DNA from: Tolypothrix sp. NIES-4075
GTDB lineage: Bacteria; Cyanobacteriota; Cyanobacteriia; Cyanobacteriales; Nostocaceae
NCBI RefSeq assembly: GCF_002218085.1
Contig: NZ_BDUC01000004.1
Span: forward strand, 465,852-529,851
Direction: 5' to 3'
DNA length: 64,000 bases
The notes under the pieces were generated by a model, which was not told where the DNA came from, ran no database searches, and saw only the letters and a program-made list of their open reading frames with translations. The stretch's first letter is position 1. Each line of letters begins with the position of its first letter. Shown here in pieces: positions 60,527 to 64,000 of the stretch. The translations under genes were made by a program, and so were the position numbers.

Positions 60527-62104
60527 GTGATTGAGGCAGAAGTTCATTTGTCACTACATAACTTTTTGCGATCGCAGGCGGGTTTCCCTTCCTGGCCCCA
60601 TCATTTGACGATGGCAAGGTTGGTAGCACGCGCCTTGCGTACCGGACGTAGCGCCTTAATTCAAGTCGGGGCGGTTTGTGGTTATCAAGGGCGATATCGC
60701 ACTAGTTTTGTAGCATCCGCATTAATTTGGCATGGTTCTGTAATTATTGTTGCCCCAGAAGCAGTGCAGCAACGCCTTACAAAAGTCGAAATTCCCCGAC
60801 TACAGCAGTGGCTGCAAGTCAGCAAACCGATTAGAACCGGTGACGCTTTCCCCAAAGATGGGTTCCAAGGGCTGTTTCTCACTTCCCCTGAAGCTTGGTT
60901 AAAAGCGCAACTAACTTTTACAGATGATTTTCCCGTAGGTATTCCCACAATTATTGATGGTGTGGATGATCTCGAAGATTGGGTGCGTCATCAACTCAAA
61001 AGAGAAATTCAACCCCATGACTGGGATCAACTGATGCTAGCTTGCCCATATCAAGTTGATCTGATTCGCGAGGTAAGGGTACAGCTGACACGGGAACTGT
61101 TCCAGCATCCGGCTAATCCTTACGAATGTTATCTGATTTCTCAGCCGGAAGCAGAAATTCTCAGCCGTCTTTATTCGGCTTTAGATCCAGCTATGCTTCC
61201 AGATGTGTGGAAACACTTCGCTCAGGTATTTCAAAATAATAATGAAAATCTTTCTTCCCCCATTTCCCCCCTTCCCCCCTCCCCCCCTCCCCTCCTCTGG
61301 GCGACTATTGCCCGTCGCCAAGGTTTATTTTCTTTACATTACGCGCCAATTGAAGTAGGGAAAATTCTCATGCCAATATGGAGCCGGCAACCTGTGGTGT
61401 TGATTGGTAGCGCTTTAGAACCGGAAACTGAGGCTCCTATTTTTAAAGCGCGTTTGGGGTTGGATGATTTAACTTGCTTGAAGTTCTCTTCTGATAGCCA
61501 AACAGAAGCGATTCAATTATATTTGCCGCATAAGTTACCTCTACCGAATACGCCGGAATTTCAATCAGCTTTTATTCACAAAGTCCGGACGCTGCTTTGT
61601 TTAAGTGCAACTGCCCCAGGATTGATAGTCATACTGGTGGGGGATGTGCCGTTGAAGGCTCAAGTTGGGGCAATTTTGGCATCTGAGTTTGGTTCCAGGG
61701 TGCAGGTAGAAAAAACCTGTTTGGATGAAAATGGTATTTTGGTCAGTGGTTGGGAATTTTGGCGATCGCATCAAGGTGTGTTACCTGCACCGAAGCTTTT
61801 AATTATTGCGACTTTGCCTTTGCCATCTTTAGAAAATCCGTTGGTGGCTGGCAGGGTTGATTATTTTAAGCGATCGCATCAAGATTGGTTTCGTTTATAT
61901 TTATTGCCTACTGCTTTAAATGAATTGCAAAGGGCGATCGCTCCGGTGCGAGAAAGTCAAGGTATTGTTGCTTTACTTGACAGTCGTGTGGTAAATCGTA
62001 GTTACGGTACTCAAGTTTTGGCTGCCCTTAGTCCCCTAGCACGTATTAACTATCTCGATCCCAGTTTGTTTTCTACAGAAGACGAGGAAAATTCGGCTTT
62101 ATGA
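60527..62104 (+). CDS. DinG/XPD-like helicase homologue lacking canonical ATPase motifs
   Basis: A 525-aa protein. The C-terminal half has helicase-C2 features of the DinG family (LPLPSLENPLVAGRVDYFKR, then ALNELQRAIAPVRESQGIVA and LLDSRVVNRSYG). Motif VI is degenerate (RAIAPVRES for QAIGRLIR) and the P-loop region reads VGAVCGYQGRYRTSF with no GKT/S. The DEAH box position reads IIDGVDDLEDW. A helicase activity is therefore unlikely, although single-strand binding could remain. Residues about 243-257 (SSPISPLPPSPPP) are encoded by a C-rich repeat. Start GTG 60527. Confidence 0.7.
   Translation: MIEAEVHLSLHNFLRSQAGFPSWPHHLTMARLVARALRTGRSALIQVGAVCGYQGRYRTSFVASALIWHGSVIIVAPEAVQQRLTKVEIPRLQQWLQVSKPIRTGDAFPKDGFQGLFLTSPEAWLKAQLTFTDDFPVGIPTIIDGVDDLEDWVRHQLKREIQPHDWDQLMLACPYQVDLIREVRVQLTRELFQHPANPYECYLISQPEAEILSRLYSALDPAMLPDVWKHFAQVFQNNNENLSSPISPLPPSPPPLLWATIARRQGLFSLHYAPIEVGKILMPIWSRQPVVLIGSALEPETEAPIFKARLGLDDLTCLKFSSDSQTEAIQLYLPHKLPLPNTPEFQSAFIHKVRTLLCLSATAPGLIVILVGDVPLKAQVGAILASEFGSRVQVEKTCLDENGILVSGWEFWRSHQGVLPAPKLLIIATLPLPSLENPLVAGRVDYFKRSHQDWFRLYLLPTALNELQRAIAPVRESQGIVALLDSRVVNRSYGTQVLAALSPLARINYLDPSLFSTEDEENSAL
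61254..61298. repeat. C-rich dispersed repeat tract inside a coding region
   Basis: CTTCCCCCATTTCCCCCCTT and CCCCCCTCCCCTCC form an in-frame insertion in the DinG-like gene, similar in composition to one arm of the repeat at 36671-36845. Confidence 0.6.
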
Positions 62105-62369
62105 GTCTGGGCAATTTACGTTTTGTCAAGCGCTAGCGATCGCCTCAATACCGAAAAGTTATCATCGGGACTGGGGACTAGTACCGCAAGGCGGAAGTCA
62201 CTCATTCAAAAGTCACTCATTCAAAAGTCTTATGGAATAAGCTCTTTAGGGATTTGAAATGGTTGCTGTATTGACACCGTGGCGGACTAGGGATTAGAAA
62301 CTGGGGATTAGCAATTTTAAAACAACTGTAGTCAAGAAGTAAAAATTTTGTAACTTGGAATTACTGATT
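62105..62369. other. Intergenic region with short duplication
   Basis: Contains the direct repeat TCACTCATTCAAAAG twice in tandem near 62199-62229 and phrases such as GACTGGGGACTAG and GGGGATTAG. No gene supported. Confidence 0.45.
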
Positions 62370-62582
62370 ATGGGTGAAGCAAAGCGTCGTAAAACTGCTC
62401 TGGGAGAAAAATACGGTCAAGAAACTCGCATCTTGCCGTGGGTTCCCATTACCAAAACTCAATCCGAAAAATTTGTCCAATGGACTACTAAAGGTGCCTG
62501 GATTGGCATTGTCCTTACAGTTATCGGCTGGATAACAATCCGTTTTATTGGTCCTGCTTTCGGTTGGTGGCAAGTCGTCTAA
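62370..62582 (+). CDS. DUF2839 small membrane protein
   Basis: A 70-aa cyanobacterial protein. It begins MGEAKRRKTALGEKYGQETR, contains LPWVPITKTQSEKFVQWTTK, and ends with one membrane helix (GAWIGIVLTVIGWITIRFI). Start ATG 62370; an upstream TTG at 62355 is possible. The family is restricted to cyanobacteria and uncharacterised. A terminator follows. Confidence 0.85.
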   Translation: MGEAKRRKTALGEKYGQETRILPWVPITKTQSEKFVQWTTKGAWIGIVLTVIGWITIRFIGPAFGWWQVV

Positions 62583-62610
62583 AGAAGAGTGCGCGGATAA
62601 TTTTTACATA

Positions 62611-62643
62611 AAAGGCAGCGATTAACAACCAAGCTGTCTTTTA
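62611..62643 (+). terminator. Rho-independent terminator after DUF2839 gene
   Basis: AAAAGGCAGC pairs with GCTGTCTTTT (one G-T pair) around a 13-base loop, followed by TTTATATTTTA. Confidence 0.75.
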
Positions 62644-63545
62644 TATTTTATTGTCTAAGTCTGATATAGCAAGGGACTGGGGACTCTTTACTGGGGACTG
62701 GGTGAAAAGTCTTTTTGTGTAAGAGCGTTTTATCATCACATGATGTCCTAATCACCTTGGCTTTTGCTATAAAGAGAAAATTTTTTGTATTTAATACTAC
62801 TGTTTACTCAAATCAGTAACAAAACTTTTTGTATTATATGCAACTGTTTATCAAAATATGAAGAGAAGGCTGAAAAACCTGCCTAAATGGCAACATGGCG
62901 TTTTTCAGTTGACTTATTCTCAGTGATAAGACTCTTAGTTTTGGGTTTTAGATTAGACTTCTGTTTAACTTACCTATAAATCTTACTTTGTAAAGGTTTT
63001 ACCTTAATTACGGACGGTAAAAATCGATAATTATCGATTGAGCAAAGAGTTGAAACCGACAATTTACCAGATTATCTGCCAAGCTAAACATATAAAGCGA
63101 TCGCTTTTTCCTTCTTCTGGCACAGTACAAGCTAACCTCGTTATAAAAAGTTAACAAGAAGACGTAAGGAAGCGTGAGAGCTTATGCCAATCCAAAATCT
63201 GGCTGTAAATTCGCGAAAAAGATATGATATGTATCTTTTGCGTGGTTGACTTGTTCCAAATATGCGCTACTCTTAAAGCGGATTACTTTCCGCAAGCATC
63301 TACTTTGACACAGGAGTATAAGGGTAAGATTAAGTTTCTCTATTCTGTCCGAAATTTTGGATCTGCAAACTGAATATTTTGATACGTAACGCCAACGAGT
63401 TATGCACTACCCTTAGCAAGGTAGCCACTCAACGACTCAACATGCATCTGGAAATTGTAATGAATAGTTTACAATACCAGTTGATGAAGAAATCTAAAGA
63501 AAATATAAATTTCAATCAAATGATAGTGGTGTTTGGAGGAAAAAC
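62644..63545. other. Long intergenic region / leader of the DUF1815 gene
   Basis: About 900 bases without a convincing gene. It contains a hairpin CTGAAAAAC...GTTTTTCAG (62870-62908), the palindrome AATCGATAATTATCGATT near 63022-63039, and a GCGATCGC site. It may hold a long 5' leader or a small RNA, but nothing is decisive. Confidence 0.4.
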
Positions 63546-63890
63546 GTGTTTCTAAGACTAGCGCAACAACATCGGCAATTCGTTCAAGACTTGGTAATGA
63601 GCCTGCAAGCCTTGGCAACTGTACTTGAGCGACGTGGATATCTGGCATCTTGCTACACCTGCGGCGACCAGATGAATAGTGCTTCGTTTATGGTTAGTTT
63701 GGGCGACAATCATCTGATTCGCTTTTTGGTATCTGATTACGGGATCACTTGGACGGAGATGCGGGACGATCGCGAATTAATGAAGTTGGAAGGTGCAGAA
63801 GCAATCAACCAACTACAGGAACTTGCCAATATTGTCAAGCAACCTATGCAAACTTCAACAGGTAACAAAACTCTAGCCAAGAAGTGTTAA
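63546..63890 (+). CDS. DUF1815 cyanobacterial protein
   Basis: A 114-aa protein beginning at GTG 63546 with GGAGG at 63535-63539. Conserved text: FLRLAQQHRQFVQDLVMSLQ, LERRGYLASCYTCGDQMNSA, FLVSDYGITWTEMRDDRELM. The two cysteines in CYTCG could bind metal or be redox-active. The family is limited to cyanobacteria; function unknown. A 35-codon open frame (63893-64000) follows immediately but cannot be judged. Confidence 0.85.
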   Translation: MFLRLAQQHRQFVQDLVMSLQALATVLERRGYLASCYTCGDQMNSASFMVSLGDNHLIRFLVSDYGITWTEMRDDRELMKLEGAEAINQLQELANIVKQPMQTSTGNKTLAKKC

Positions 63891-64000
63891 AAATGTCTGT
63901 GTCTAATGGGGTATTTAGAAAAGCGAAACAAGGTAAATTTCAACTTGGAAATTGCAAGCGAGGTAATTGGCAATTGGTGAGGAGTCTGTTGAACGGGTAA

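Noticed and set aside
1..64000. tRNA, rRNA or riboswitch genes
   Set aside because: I scanned for tRNA T-loop signatures and rRNA-like conserved blocks and saw none; a covariance search would be needed to exclude small RNAs.
63893..64000. 35-codon frame following DUF1815
   Set aside because: Too short, composition inconclusive, and it reaches the window edge.

Overview
The window is chromosomal DNA of a cyanobacterium, most likely a filamentous Nostocales-type genome. The octamer GCGATCGC (HIP1) recurs throughout. Several genes are cyanobacterial hallmarks: the response regulator RpaB, the KaiC-interacting kinase SasA, an NblB-like HEAT protein, CRR7 (an NDH-1 factor), a CCB2/CCB4-type cytochrome b6f assembly factor, and DUF1815, DUF2839 and DUF2854 proteins. 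No rRNA, tRNA or CRISPR array was found.

Layout. 1-4.7 kb holds signalling genes: a Ser/Thr kinase with WD40 repeats cut by the window edge, a haem-type CxxCH sensor with HAMP but no output domain, a second kinase, and a PhnD-like lipoprotein. 5-29 kb is mainly core or conserved: radA, rpaB, the CCB-like gene, a metal-ligand-less M48 paralogue, two PEP-CTERM proteins, nblB, CBS, an M42 peptidase, an SLH lipoprotein, a glycosyltransferase, sasA, a diguanylate cyclase, crr7 and ppk1. 29.4-35.5 kb is a leftward operon of two secreted pilin-like proteins, a PapD-like chaperone and a 1200-residue usher-like protein, which I read as a chaperone/usher surface-fibre system. 36-40 kb carries an orphan histidine kinase whose sensor region contains an in-frame copy of a G/C-rich intergenic repeat.

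40-56.4 kb is an accessory, defence-like island. It contains a TnpB relic abutting an orphan VapB antitoxin, a 50-aa ribbon-helix-helix protein, and a CHAT protease with a membrane partner that shares its death-like (EAD) domain. It also has a parDE pair with frameshifted parE, an aspartic-protease pair, and two enzymes without signal peptides (LysM-chitinase; beta/gamma-crystallin-CAP). A caspase with an EACC1-like partner and a C-terminal GUN4 domain follows, then a kinase/PP2C/vWA set matching the TerY-phosphorylation triad. The island ends in a conjugation coupling-protein fragment. 56.5-64 kb returns to conserved genes: lysS, an active-type M48 protease, a DinG-like protein lacking helicase ATPase motifs, DUF2839 and DUF1815.

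The strongest candidates for undescribed biology are the two protease-based conflict modules with the adjacent phospho-signalling triad, and the chaperone/usher operon. Intergenic DNA is rich in small palindromes, a 104-bp MITE-like element, heptamer tandem repeats and two decayed tnpB genes. All identities come from reading motifs by eye; no database search was run.
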